From: CAYWTS01 sp964461265
GTDB taxonomy: Bacteria > Bacteroidota > Ignavibacteria > Tepidaquicellales > OLB5
Reading direction: 5' to 3'
DNA: 18,247 nt
Assembly (NCBI GenBank): GCA_964461265.1
Contig: CAYWTS010000035.1
Span: forward strand, 1 to 18,247
The position numbers and the translations under genes are program-made. Numbering within the stretch: position 1 is the first letter of the stretch; each line of letters opens with the position of its first letter. Below the pieces are notes generated by a model. That model had not been told where the DNA came from. It made no database searches and was given only the letters and a program-made list of their open reading frames with translations. Positions 1-8,095 of this stretch are shown here, one piece after another.

Positions 1-1128
1 TGGCACTGCATAAGCCCGGAATTTCTGAAAGACCAGCTCACGGCTTCACTTGAACGATTGCAGCTTGAAACAGTTGATGTATTCCTGCTGCATAATCCTG
101 AGTATTTTCTTGATTCTAAAGCTGCGGGTGAGGTTAATACTGAAGAAATACACCACGAGTATTATAACAGGATTAAAAAAGCGTTTGCATACCTCGAGTC
201 GCAGGTGGAAAACGGAAGAATTGGCTGTTACGGTATTTCCTCAAACTCATTTGTACATGATACTAATTCCCCGGTCTTTACATCGTTAGAGATGTGTCTT
301 AAGGTTGCACGGCAGCTGCCGGGCTTAAACCGGAATCATAGCTTCAGTGTTGTACAATTCCCGTTCAATTTATTCGAAAGAGGTGCATTAATAAATCTTA
401 ACCAGCAGTCGGGTAAATCCGCGTTACTCGATTTTGCCAAAGCCAGTGAACTTGGTGTTTTAATTAACCGGCCGTTAAATGCAATGCTGAATAATTCGCT
501 TATTCGGCTTGCTGATTTTGAAGTAAAAGAGAAAGTCGAAGATCTGGATGAAGAAAAGATAATTACCGGGCTGAACCTGCTTGAGACTATGGAGGATGAA
601 TTTTTAAATGAAGATCTGCCTAAACTTGCTTTAGAAGAAAAAGTAAGCGAAGCAGTAAATGCCTTTTTGAAGGCGGGTAAGATGTTTAAGGAATACTGGA
701 AGAATTTTAAGGGCATCGAAAATTTTAACGATGTTCAGAAGCAATTTCTCATACCGCGCCTGAACTATGCTTTCAGTGTTATCGTAAAATCCGAAGGTGT
801 GACAGATGAAATGAAAACAAAACTAGACAGAATTGCACAACAAATCAACAAGCTTCTTAGAATGATTGGGTCGGTTTACGGACTTAAAGCAAACCAGAGA
901 TCCAAAAGAATTCATGAAAAGCTTGATGAGCTTATAAGCGATAAAGAGTTTAAGAAATTATCTCTTTCGCAAAAATGTTTGTTGCTTATCGATTCACTTA
1001 ACGGTGTTTCATGCACCCTTGTTGGGATGCGGCAAAACAAATATGTGGATGATGTTATTTCGGGCTTGCAATGTAATAAAATAAACGGTGCTGAGAAGAT
1101 ATTAAAAGAGTTTCAGGCTGATTTGTAA
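1..1128 (+). CDS. Aldo/keto reductase with helical insert, 5' partial
   Basis: The frame is open from the first base and ends at TAA 1126-1128, giving 375 residues; the true start lies upstream, so the TTG at 58 is an internal leucine. Aldo/keto reductase (AKR) landmarks appear in order: DVFLLHNPE, whose His (nt 91-93) fits the AKR catalytic His; GRIGCYGISSNSF; VVQFPFNLFERGAL; GVLINRPLNAM; and near the C-terminus LVGMRQNKYVDDVI, the usual GMR NADPH-contact region. Family members are NAD(P)H-dependent carbonyl oxidoreductases folded as TIM barrels. The Asp and Tyr of the catalytic tetrad would be in the missing N-terminal part. A charged, helical stretch of roughly 150-170 residues (about nt 510-1000) sits between the barrel core and the GMR segment, making the protein much longer than the usual ~300-330 aa. 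Substrate is unknown. It converges on the minus-strand operon with a 53-bp gap. Confidence 0.85.
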   Translation, partial: WHCISPEFLKDQLTASLERLQLETVDVFLLHNPEYFLDSKAAGEVNTEEIHHEYYNRIKKAFAYLESQVENGRIGCYGISSNSFVHDTNSPVFTSLEMCLKVARQLPGLNRNHSFSVVQFPFNLFERGALINLNQQSGKSALLDFAKASELGVLINRPLNAMLNNSLIRLADFEVKEKVEDLDEEKIITGLNLLETMEDEFLNEDLPKLALEEKVSEAVNAFLKAGKMFKEYWKNFKGIENFNDVQKQFLIPRLNYAFSVIVKSEGVTDEMKTKLDRIAQQINKLLRMIGSVYGLKANQRSKRIHEKLDELISDKEFKKLSLSQKCLLLIDSLNGVSCTLVGMRQNKYVDDVISGLQCNKINGAEKILKEFQADL

Positions 1129-1181
1129 TCGGTAATTTAGAGCCCTCAGGTTTTATAGACCTTTCAGGTTAATAAATCGTA

Positions 1182-1688
1182 TCACTCTTTTGATAACTTT
1201 AGCTGCGAGCGTTCACTCAAAATTATCTGCGGTTTACCTTTATACAGTGAAATAATACCTGTAACCTCTGCAAACCTGCCTTCATATATATCCAGTTCTC
1301 CGAAATCACCGAAACTTCTTGCAAATACTACCGCACTGAACGGATTATCAGGAAATTTTTCTACAAAATTCAGGTATGCAACCTTTTCGGTTTTGTGCAC
1401 ATCTGCAACAAGACCCTTTACTGTTACTGCTTTGCCGATATAATTTTTTGCTTCGACCGGTGAAATTACAGCCTGCGGTTTTACATAGCTGAGGTCGGTA
1501 ACTTTTTTTTCGCTTCCTGCAGAGTCCTTTTTTATTTCCGGCTTAATCCCGGTTTTTTGTGTATCAACATTCTGTGTCGTTACCGTTTTTTCCTCGGCAT
1601 ATTCGCTTTCATCATCGTTCTTTCTGCATGATATGAAAAGAAGCAGGATAAAAATGTATAGTGATATTATTAATTTAGGTTTAATCAC
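1182..1688 (-). CDS. Small OB-fold lipoprotein
   Basis: A 168-residue protein starting at GTG (complement of 1686-1688); no ATG lies in frame nearby and no clear Shine-Dalgarno is seen. Residues 1-20 form a hydrophobic signal ending in LLFISC, so Cys21 is the likely lipidation site. A low-complexity Lys/Glu/Thr/Asp linker (about 22-70) leads to a C-terminal domain (about 75-165) with an OB-fold pattern: YIGKAVTVKGLV, then YLNFVEKFPDNPFSAVVFA, then FAEVTGIISLYKGKPQIIL. This pattern matches the tRNA-anti/OB group of secreted or nucleic-acid-binding domains. Ligand is unknown; the domain could bind nucleic acid or simply be a structural barrel. It starts 30 bp after the dikinase stop codon, so it is probably the last gene of that operon. 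The function is not assigned. Confidence 0.75.
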   Translation of the reverse strand: MIKPKLIISLYIFILLLFISCRKNDDESEYAEEKTVTTQNVDTQKTGIKPEIKKDSAGSEKKVTDLSYVKPQAVISPVEAKNYIGKAVTVKGLVADVHKTEKVAYLNFVEKFPDNPFSAVVFARSFGDFGELDIYEGRFAEVTGIISLYKGKPQIILSERSQLKLSKE

Positions 1689-1708
1689 TGCAATAATATT
1701 TCTACCGG

Positions 1709-1725
1709 GAGGTAATATTTACCTC
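1709..1725. repeat. Perfect inverted repeat at ppdK stop / lipoprotein leader
   Basis: GAGGTAA-TAT-TTACCTC: 7-bp perfect arms with a 3-nt centre. It overlaps the dikinase stop codon (1719-1721) and lies in the 30-bp spacer before the GTG start of the downstream lipoprotein. As RNA it could form a short hairpin between the two cistrons. It lacks a following U tract, so it is not a convincing terminator. Confidence 0.45.
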
Positions 1726-4526
1726 TTCATTTTTTTCTTTTTGTGTTTTGCTTTCTGTTTTTTTGTTTTAATCTTCACAGCTTTTTTTCTTCTGATAGCT
1801 TTCTTATTAACGTTATCATTAATAGCTGCCCTTGCAGCAGCTAACCTTGCAATAGGTACCCTGAAAGGTGAACAACTAACATAATCCAGTCCTGCAGTAT
1901 GACAGAATTCAACCGAATCCGGGTCCCCGCCATGCTCACCGCAAATACCTATTTTAAGCTTGGGTTTAACACTTCTTCCTTTATTAACAGCCATTCTAAT
2001 AAGCGCCCCTACACCTGTTCTATCTATCGATTCAAACGGGTCTGCTGTATAATATTCCATTTCTACATACGTATTGAGGAATTTTCCCGAATCATCTCTT
2101 GAAAGCCCCATTGTTAACTGGGTAAGGTCGTTTGTCCCGAATGAGAAGAAATCGGCAACTTTGGCAATTTCATCCGCTGTTAAAGCAGCTCTGGGCACTT
2201 CTATCATTGTTCCTACTAAGTATTCGAACTTAACGTTTCTCTCAGCCATTATTCGTTCAGCAGCTTCATGCACAATCTTCACCTGATTTTCAAGTTCTTT
2301 ATCTACACCTACAAGCGGTATCATAATTTCGGGGTGAACGTTTATACCTTCCAGTTTCACATCAGCTGCTGCTTCAAATATTGCCCGTGCCTGCATTCTT
2401 GTTATTTCAGGATATGTGATACCCAGTCTGCACCCGCGGTGCCCCATCATCGGGTTAAACTCGAACAGGCTCGCAACCTTTGCCTTTACATCTTCAAATG
2501 ATTTACCTGTTTTGGCAGCAAGTTCTCTTTGTTCACTTTCTGTATGGGGCAGGAACTCATGCAAAGGCGGGTCAAGTGTTCTTATAGTTACAGGTCTGTC
2601 TTCCATTACCCTGAATATTCCCACGAAATCATTCCTCTGGAACGGGAATAATTTTTCAAGTGCACGTTCTCTTTCGGTTATGTTATCAGCAAGTATCATT
2701 TCTCTAACGGCATCGATCCTGTCACCTCCAAAAAACATATGTTCGGTTCTGCATAGTCCTATACCCTGGGCACCAAATGCAATCGCATTACTGCTCTGGT
2801 CAGGCTGGTCTGCGTTGGTGCGTACTTTCAGCCTGCGGTATTTATCTGCCCAGTTCATTACCTGTTCGTACAATTTGTATGTTTGGGATAGTTCAGAATC
2901 AAGTGATTTTTCTATCAGAACCTGAAGAATTTCCGAATCCTTTGTCTGAATTTTGCCTGCAATTACTTCGCCTGTAGTTCCGTCAAGCGATATCCAATCA
3001 CCTTCTTTAACCACAGAATCTTTACCTTCCACCCTCAGTTCTTTCTTTACATAATCAATTTTAAGAGCACTGCAGCCGGCAACGCAGACTTTCCCCATTT
3101 GTCTTGCAACGAGCGCTGCATGAGATGTCATTCCTCCCCGCGATGTAAGAATTCCTTCAGATGCATCCATACCCTTAATATCTTCAGGTGAAGTTTCGAC
3201 TCTGACAAGTATCGCCTTTTCTCCGCGTTTAGAAGCCCCTACTACATCTGTAGCATTAAAATAAACCTGTCCCGAAGCTGCACCGGGTCCTGCATTTAAC
3301 CCTTTTGCAAGCAACCTCCCCGATTTAACCGCTTCTCTTTTTTCACTAAAATCGAAAATAGGTCTGAGAAGCTGGTTAAGCTGGCTGGGTTCTATTCGGT
3401 TTAAAGCTGTCCTTTCATTTATTAGTTTTTCATTGACCATATCGACAGCAATTTTTACAGCTGCCAAACCTGTTCTTTTCCCTACCCTGCATTGCAATAT
3501 ATAAAGTTTTCCTTCCTGAATTGTAAACTCAAGGTCAAGCATATCGGTATAATGCTTCTCAAGCGATATACGTATCCTGTTAAGCTGGTTGTAGATTTCG
3601 GGATTTTGCTGTTGCAGTGCAGAAATTTGCAGCGGGGTTCTGATACCTGCTACAACATCCTCACCCTGTGCGTTCATCAGGTATTCACCGTAAAATATAT
3701 TCTCTCCGGTAGCGGGATCGCGTGTAAAAGCAACACCGGTACCTGAAGTTTCGCCCATGTTACCAAACACCATTGACTGGATATTTACAGCTGTTCCCCA
3801 AGTTTCGGGAATATTATTCAGCTTCCGGTAAACAATAGCCCTCTCATTCATCCATGAACCGAAAACTGCATTAATTGCTCCCCAAAGCTGTTCCATAGGG
3901 TCCTCAGGAAAATCTTTACCGAGCTTATTTTTTATTTCTGATTTAAACTCCTCTGTAAGTTCTTTTAATGCATCTGCATCAAGTTCTGTATCGTGAGTTA
4001 CACCTTTAGCTTCTTTCTTTCTTTGCAGAATTACTTCGAACGGATCGTGTTCATCCTCACTCTGGGGTTTTAAACCCAGCACCACATCACCGTACATCTG
4101 CACGAATCTACGGTACGAATCGTATGCAAAACGCCGGTTACCGGTTTTACTTATTAAGCCCTGGATAGTTTGCTCGTTCAATCCAAGGTTAAGGATGGTG
4201 TCCATCATACCCGGCATAGATGCCCGTGCCCCTGAACGAACAGAAAAAAGCAAGGGGTCTTTAGAATCGCCGAATTTCTTACCCACTTCTTTCTCAATTC
4301 TTGTTAAAGCATTCGTCACTTGTTTTTTAAGTTCTCCGGGATAAGAATTCCTATGTTCATAGAAATAATTACAGACTTCGGTTGTTATGGTAAATCCGGG
4401 CGGAACGGGCAATTTAAGATTGACCATCTCAGCAAGATTGGCACCTTTCCCGCCGAGCAGTGACTTCATTTCAGCTGTACCGTCAGCTTTTTTACCGCCA
4501 AAATAGTAAACTAATTTTTTAGCCAT
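1719..4526 (-). CDS. ppdK: Pyruvate, phosphate dikinase
   Basis: A 935-residue protein catalysing the reversible conversion of ATP, pyruvate and phosphate to AMP, PEP and pyrophosphate in the cytoplasm. The N-terminus (GGKKADGTAEMKSLLGGKGA, PVPPGFTITTEVC) and SVRSGARASMPGMMDTILNL mark the ATP-grasp nucleotide-binding half (about 1-360). The swivelling phosphohistidine domain follows, with GGMTSHAALVARQMGKVC; His469 is the phospho-acceptor and Thr467 corresponds to the regulatory Thr of the family. The C-terminal TIM barrel (about 540-905) binds PEP/pyruvate and ends in GICGEHGGDP, where Cys862 is the expected general acid. The ATG at 4524-4526 is preceded by an AGAGGAA Shine-Dalgarno. Family proteins are usually about 875-900 aa; the excess is a lysine-rich tail (about 905-935) with 18 Lys/Arg in the last 28 residues. 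It lies 51 bp downstream of the EIIA gene and 30 bp upstream of the OB lipoprotein. The assignment is secure. Confidence 0.97.
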   Translation of the reverse strand: MAKKLVYYFGGKKADGTAEMKSLLGGKGANLAEMVNLKLPVPPGFTITTEVCNYFYEHRNSYPGELKKQVTNALTRIEKEVGKKFGDSKDPLLFSVRSGARASMPGMMDTILNLGLNEQTIQGLISKTGNRRFAYDSYRRFVQMYGDVVLGLKPQSEDEHDPFEVILQRKKEAKGVTHDTELDADALKELTEEFKSEIKNKLGKDFPEDPMEQLWGAINAVFGSWMNERAIVYRKLNNIPETWGTAVNIQSMVFGNMGETSGTGVAFTRDPATGENIFYGEYLMNAQGEDVVAGIRTPLQISALQQQNPEIYNQLNRIRISLEKHYTDMLDLEFTIQEGKLYILQCRVGKRTGLAAVKIAVDMVNEKLINERTALNRIEPSQLNQLLRPIFDFSEKREAVKSGRLLAKGLNAGPGAASGQVYFNATDVVGASKRGEKAILVRVETSPEDIKGMDASEGILTSRGGMTSHAALVARQMGKVCVAGCSALKIDYVKKELRVEGKDSVVKEGDWISLDGTTGEVIAGKIQTKDSEILQVLIEKSLDSELSQTYKLYEQVMNWADKYRRLKVRTNADQPDQSSNAIAFGAQGIGLCRTEHMFFGGDRIDAVREMILADNITERERALEKLFPFQRNDFVGIFRVMEDRPVTIRTLDPPLHEFLPHTESEQRELAAKTGKSFEDVKAKVASLFEFNPMMGHRGCRLGITYPEITRMQARAIFEAAADVKLEGINVHPEIMIPLVGVDKELENQVKIVHEAAERIMAERNVKFEYLVGTMIEVPRAALTADEIAKVADFFSFGTNDLTQLTMGLSRDDSGKFLNTYVEMEYYTADPFESIDRTGVGALIRMAVNKGRSVKPKLKIGICGEHGGDPDSVEFCHTAGLDYVSCSPFRVPIARLAAARAAINDNVNKKAIRRKKAVKIKTKKQKAKHKKKKMKR

Positions 4527-4577
4527 TTGTTAATTTCCTCTTAAAATAATAAAAACCCTTATAGATATGAAAAGTTA

Positions 4578-5048
4578 TTAAATCTCCAGATAGTTTTGTT
4601 CCTCATCTTTAAAAATTCTCAAAACCTTTTCACTGCTGCCGGCACCAAGGAGCTTTGACCTGAATTCGTCTTTATTCATGAGGCGGGATATACGGCTAAG
4701 TAGTTTAATGTGAGTATTCAGAATTGATTCTTTTCCTACAAGGAGAAAAATAAAACTAACAGGTTCACCGTCAATCGAATCGAAATCGATAGGTTCTTTT
4801 AAAATAGCAAATGAAGCCAGAACATCAGATATAGAATCGGTTTTACCGTGCGGTATTGCAAACCCTTTTCCGACACCTGTAGAAACAAGCTTTTCTCTCT
4901 CGAAAATAGTATCGGTTACTTTCTGAATATCAAGGATTTTACCTGAGCGGGCTGCAATATCGATTAATTTTCTGATCGAGTCGTCTTTATCTTTTACCTC
5001 AAGACCTACTTCTATTAGTTCGGTACTTAAAATGTCAGAAATTTTCAT
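4578..5048 (-). CDS. ptsN: PTS EIIA-type (PtsN-like) phosphoacceptor protein
   Basis: A 156-residue, single-domain PTS EIIA of the fructose/nitrogen (EIIA-Ntr) type. The active-site segment GVGKGFAIPHGKTDSI places the phosphorylated histidine at His67. The later block FIFLLVGKESILNTHIKLLS is the conserved second half of the family fold. Length and lack of fused HPr, EIIB or membrane domains favour a regulatory PtsN-like role over sugar transport. EIIA-Ntr proteins accept phosphate that comes originally from PEP and regulate partners according to phosphorylation state. It heads the apparent operon with pyruvate phosphate dikinase, which sets PEP/pyruvate levels, so a functional link is plausible but inferred. 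The start is ATG 5046-5048 with no clear Shine-Dalgarno; an overlapping upstream ATG is out of frame. No EI or HPr gene is visible in the window. Confidence 0.88.
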   Translation of the reverse strand: MKISDILSTELIEVGLEVKDKDDSIRKLIDIAARSGKILDIQKVTDTIFEREKLVSTGVGKGFAIPHGKTDSISDVLASFAILKEPIDFDSIDGEPVSFIFLLVGKESILNTHIKLLSRISRLMNKDEFRSKLLGAGSSEKVLRIFKDEEQNYLEI

Positions 5049-5173
5049 GCATTTTCAAAGTTCTATTAAACATCAACCACAAATTTAAGAAAAGTATTAA
5101 TAATAAAAAATTAAGATAATGCTTCACAGGCAGTAAATGGCTTGAAACTATGTTTTTTTGTATTATAATTAAA

Positions 5174-5209
5174 AAAAGGGGTGTCTTAATAATCAAGACA
5201 GCCCCTTTT
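5174..5209 (-). terminator. Strong rho-independent terminator of the 5256-7757 gene
   Basis: On the minus strand a GC-containing stem AAAAGGGGCTGTCTT pairs with AAGACA-CCCCTTTT around a 7-nt loop, with one bulged base, and is followed directly by a run of seven Ts (complement of 5171-5177). It lies 47 bp beyond the stop codon of the secreted protein. The A/T flanks are nearly symmetric, so it may also stop transcription entering from the other side. Confidence 0.85.
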
Positions 5210-5217
5210 CAAATCCT

Positions 5218-5240
5218 GTTCCCAAACCCTGCCTGGGAAC
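5218..5240. repeat. Inverted repeat between stop codon and terminator
   Basis: GTTCCCA and TGGGAAC are perfect 7-bp arms around a 9-nt centre. It sits just 5' (minus strand) of the main terminator hairpin, so the 3' UTR would carry two stem-loops in a row. It could stabilise the mRNA 3' end or be an accessory terminator stem. Confidence 0.5.
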
Positions 5241-5255
5241 AATTAATAAATGCTG

Positions 5256-7757
5256 TTATTTCACAACCATCATCTTCTTAACATCAGAGAAAGCCATTTT
5301 GCCGCTGGCATCAGTAATTTCAAGTTTGTAGAAGTATACCCCGCTTGCAAGGTTCATTGCATCGAACTCCTGCCTGTATACCCCAACATCTTTCTTCTCG
5401 TTAACCAGCGTCCTTACAACACGTCCAAGCATATCGTAAACTACCAGTTTAACATCACCAGCCGAAGGCAGTGTATATGTTATGGTTGTTACAGGATTGA
5501 ACGGGTTCGGATAGTTCTGCTGTAAAGAGTAATAGTTCGGAATCTCTACAGTTTTAATCCCTCCCACAAGTGTGTAGTAGGTAAGCTGCAGGCACCATGC
5601 CTTAAGCAAACCTGTATCTCCTGATGCATTATCGGTCATAACAAGTATCCATGCTCCGTTTACGTTAAGTGTGTTAAACACGCTGAGAGGTGATTCTGGT
5701 CTGAATGAGCCTGTGAACGGAGGAGAACCGGATGAAATAGGCGTAGATGCTGAGTCATTCAGTGTACAGCCTATAACATTATCCCCTGAACCTCCGCGGT
5801 TGGTTATTAACGCATCCGATGACCCAAGATGTGAAATCTGGAATGCAACGTCACCTGTCCATGTATGGTAGAATGTGTCTATTTTTACGTTTACGTCAAC
5901 TAATGTAAGCCCGATTGGGTCGTTATATATTAAAGTATCGCGGACTGTTGAATTATCAGGTAAATACTTATTAACATTGTTTCTGCAAACTGTTGCACCT
6001 TTAATCTGTGTTCCTGAAGGCAAAACTGTAACGGTTGTCCTTATAGTATCGTTATTTCTGTTCTCATCATTCGAGAGACCTGAGCAGTACATAAGCGTAT
6101 AATTACCTGCAGCAGCCGGTGTCCATGAATTGCTGACAGAATCAACTTTTCCGGGAGTCATATTAAGGTTCGTTGTGTTTGTTAAGACAGAATTGACCCA
6201 CCATTTGATGGGAACATTTGTTTCGCTGGAAGTACCGCCGTTTGTAACCTTAGTTCTCATAGTATATGCTGTGCCTGCAACAAACTGGCTTGGGAAGCTG
6301 AGCCAGGGTCCTACAACGATATCATGTGCGGGCGGTGGTCCTATTAGAACCTTTTCAGTCCAGACCTGATAAATACCTGAGGAATTATCTGCCCAGAAAG
6401 GCCATATTATATTATTACCGGAACAAATGCCAATGTAATCACCCTGATAACCACCTGCTAAGCCTGAGATTGGGGCAGGAGTAAAGGTGTGGTCACTAAC
6501 CTGAACATCGGTAAAGGTAGTGCCGCCGTTAGTTGAACGTGACAAATAAACCTGGGCTTGTGTAGATGAAACATTTCTCTGGTCATAGTACACAATGTTA
6601 ACGCCGCCGGCAGCATCAACCTCAACGGCAGCAAACCACTGCAGTTTGCCTGCAGCATCGGAATTAACCCTTGTTCTTGTCCAGTTAACACCATTGTTTG
6701 TTGATTTCATCAGAACAACATCAGCGTTATCGAGTGCCGGTGCAAAATTCTTTTCACATGCTACTGCGTATAGCGCACCCGAAGTTCTGTCAACACTTAA
6801 TCTCGGGAAACCGTTGGCTCTGATACCGTTTAATAAATTACTTGTCCTGATACCGTTCATATCCGCTGCAAAGTCATTTACGTTTGTCCATGTAACACCG
6901 CCATCGGTAGAACGTGCAAATCCGAGATAATCTTCGGTTGAGTTTTGCCCGTTTGTAGTGCAGTTAGCCCAAACAACGTTAACTACACCGCCGGGTCCTA
7001 CATCAACATCACATCCCTGATGATGGTGACCTGTAGAGGGAGTCGGGCTTACGACCGCACCTGTTGACCAGCTCTGACCGCCATTGGTTGTGTAAGATAT
7101 ATAAATTCTGTTCGTGCTAAAATATGTCCATACAGTATAAGCTCTTCCAAAATACGGGCTCCCCGCAAAATCATCTACGTCAGAGAGGTTTTTATCAAAG
7201 CTGCTTCCACCTGTATAAGCAACATGACCTGTCCATGTTGTGCCATTATTGGTTGAATAAGATGCACCTGAAATGTATGAAATTCCGAGTCTTCCGGCAT
7301 AAGTATAACCGGTTGGCCAAACCCATGGTCCCGGGTCACCGGAATTGGGGGGATAACCGTTCATGATGTAATTCCCTGTCCAGTTTGTTCCGCCATTGCT
7401 TGAGAAACAGAATCCTGTTCCGTAAAATGAGGGATAGTATGAGTTCCATGATGCATAAATCACATTGCCATTACCACCCTGCGTAACTGCGTCAACTTCG
7501 CTCTGTGTAGCAGTGTGAGGATATGGCCTAATGTTTGGCGGTAAAGTATAAACTTCACCGTTGGCATAAATAACCCGTGTCTGGGTGTTCGGGTTTACGT
7601 AATTATCTACCTGTGGAAGCGGAACATATTCCCCTGTAGTATATATCCTGGACATTTCAGGATATTTCAATGCCCAGTCCGGAATATCTTGAGCTACCAT
7701 AATACCGGGTAAGAGTATTATAATCAGCAAAGATAAGCAAGTGAGTTTTTTGAACAT
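5256..7757 (-). CDS. Secreted Asp-box (BNR) protein with P-domain-like and T9SS sorting regions (copy A)
   Basis: An 833-residue exported protein. Residues 1-23 form a signal peptide ending in MVAQ. The N-terminal half (about 24-475) carries Asp-box repeats typical of sialidase-like beta-propellers: SSNGGTNW, STNNGTTW, TTNGGQSW, STDGGVTW, STNNGVNW and STNGGTTF, followed by GGYQGDYIGI and WPFWAD. A CARDB/Ig-like region (about 480-585) starts at PPAHDIVVGPW. A proprotein-convertase P-domain-like region (about 590-730) includes LTLVDVNVKIDTFYHTWTGD and GAWILVMTDNASGDTG. The last 91 residues are a T9SS type A sorting domain beginning YSLQQNYPNPFNP. No complete sialidase catalytic set was identified, so enzymatic activity is unproven and a binding or surface role is equally likely. 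An AAGGAGA Shine-Dalgarno (7762-7768) supports the start. Residues 483-806 are encoded by DNA identical to the 8117-10663 paralogue. Confidence 0.85.
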   Translation of the reverse strand: MFKKLTCLSLLIIILLPGIMVAQDIPDWALKYPEMSRIYTTGEYVPLPQVDNYVNPNTQTRVIYANGEVYTLPPNIRPYPHTATQSEVDAVTQGGNGNVIYASWNSYYPSFYGTGFCFSSNGGTNWTGNYIMNGYPPNSGDPGPWVWPTGYTYAGRLGISYISGASYSTNNGTTWTGHVAYTGGSSFDKNLSDVDDFAGSPYFGRAYTVWTYFSTNRIYISYTTNGGQSWSTGAVVSPTPSTGHHHQGCDVDVGPGGVVNVVWANCTTNGQNSTEDYLGFARSTDGGVTWTNVNDFAADMNGIRTSNLLNGIRANGFPRLSVDRTSGALYAVACEKNFAPALDNADVVLMKSTNNGVNWTRTRVNSDAAGKLQWFAAVEVDAAGGVNIVYYDQRNVSSTQAQVYLSRSTNGGTTFTDVQVSDHTFTPAPISGLAGGYQGDYIGICSGNNIIWPFWADNSSGIYQVWTEKVLIGPPPAHDIVVGPWLSFPSQFVAGTAYTMRTKVTNGGTSSETNVPIKWWVNSVLTNTTNLNMTPGKVDSVSNSWTPAAAGNYTLMYCSGLSNDENRNNDTIRTTVTVLPSGTQIKGATVCRNNVNKYLPDNSTVRDTLIYNDPIGLTLVDVNVKIDTFYHTWTGDVAFQISHLGSSDALITNRGGSGDNVIGCTLNDSASTPISSGSPPFTGSFRPESPLSVFNTLNVNGAWILVMTDNASGDTGLLKAWCLQLTYYTLVGGIKTVEIPNYYSLQQNYPNPFNPVTTITYTLPSAGDVKLVVYDMLGRVVRTLVNEKKDVGVYRQEFDAMNLASGVYFYKLEITDASGKMAFSDVKKMMVVK
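5340..6311. repeat. 972-bp exact direct repeat, copy A
   Basis: By eye this block matches 8201-9172 at every base (constant offset 2861). The first mismatches are at 5339 (C against T) and 6312 (T against C), after which similarity falls off. It encodes residues 483-806 of the 833-aa protein: the CARDB-like region, the P-domain-like region and most of the sorting domain. No transposase or terminal inverted repeat borders it. Confidence 0.9.
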
Positions 7758-7761
7758 TAGC

Positions 7762-7768
7762 TCTCCTT
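7762..7768 (-). promoter_or_regulatory. Shine-Dalgarno of copy A
   Basis: AAGGAGA on the minus strand, 4 nt before the ATG at 7755-7757. It fixes the start of the 833-residue protein. Confidence 0.7.
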
Positions 7769-7825
7769 GGGATAGAAATTTACCCCTTTTAGTTTTAAAA
7801 AAAGAAATTGCTTGTTGAAACTGCT

Positions 7826-7854
7826 ATTTTAAGATAAGAAATATTAAGTTTCAA
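7826..7854 (-). promoter_or_regulatory. Sigma70-like promoter of copy A, shared with copy B
   Basis: On the minus strand, -35 TTGAAA, a 17-nt spacer and -10 TAAAAT, about 70 nt before the start codon. Surrounding bases are also shared with the promoter of the paralogue at 10737-10765: the upstream AATTTTAAACTTG and the downstream TTAAAATAG agree. Conservation outside the coding duplication supports function. Confidence 0.65.
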
Positions 7855-7988
7855 GTTTAAAATTGAAGAAATTCCTAATTGAATTAAGTTATAAAACCAA
7901 CTATTTAGTATGATAATTAACTAAGTTATTAAATTTGAGCATATTTTAACAACAAATAATGAATTGCTCATTAAATTTATATAATAAA

Positions 7989-8051
7989 TCAAACAAGAGG
8001 TTTACCTCCTGCCTACCTGTATAGATAGGTTTTCAGCTACCCCCTGTTTGA
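7989..8051. repeat. Long imperfect inverted repeat with internal hairpin
   Basis: TCAAACAAGAGGT (7989-8001) faces ACCCCCTGTTTGA (8039-8051). As minus-strand RNA they pair over 13 positions with two G-U wobbles. The 37-nt loop contains CCTACC...GATAGG, a further 6-bp stem with one wobble. It may be a secondary terminator, a structured 3' UTR or a dispersed repeat; the sequence alone does not decide. Confidence 0.5.
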
Positions 8052-8095
8052 AAAAAAACATTTCAGCTTTTACCTGCTAGGATGCCGGTATGCTG
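8051..8095 (-). terminator. Probable terminator of the 8117-10663 gene
   Basis: On the minus strand CAGC/GCTG and TACC/GGTA pair across 8064-8095 as an interrupted stem. A run of eight Ts (complement of 8051-8058) follows five nucleotides later. The stem is imperfect, so confidence is moderate. It lies 22 bp past the stop codon. Confidence 0.5.

Noticed and set aside
336..716. 126-residue open frame on the minus strand inside the aldo/keto reductase
   Set aside because: It is antisense to a frame with clear AKR motifs, is Ser-rich as expected of an antisense shadow, and has no recognised domain.
1129..1181. Terminator between the convergent aldo/keto reductase and OB lipoprotein genes
   Set aside because: Only 4-5 bp stems (ACCT-TTC-AGGT and TATCA...TGATA) without a T tract. 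The paired TCAGGTT copies are too short to interpret.
5080..5087. Bacteroidetes-type -7 promoter motif (TAAATTTG, minus strand) before ptsN
   Set aside because: It fits TAnnTTTG, but no matching -33 element is seen at the right distance and AT-rich DNA yields such matches often.
5671..6369. Plus-strand open frames inside the Asp-box genes, with identical copies at 8532-8963
   Set aside because: They are antisense to the P-domain/CARDB coding region. Their identity only reflects the 972-bp repeat, not an independent conserved gene.
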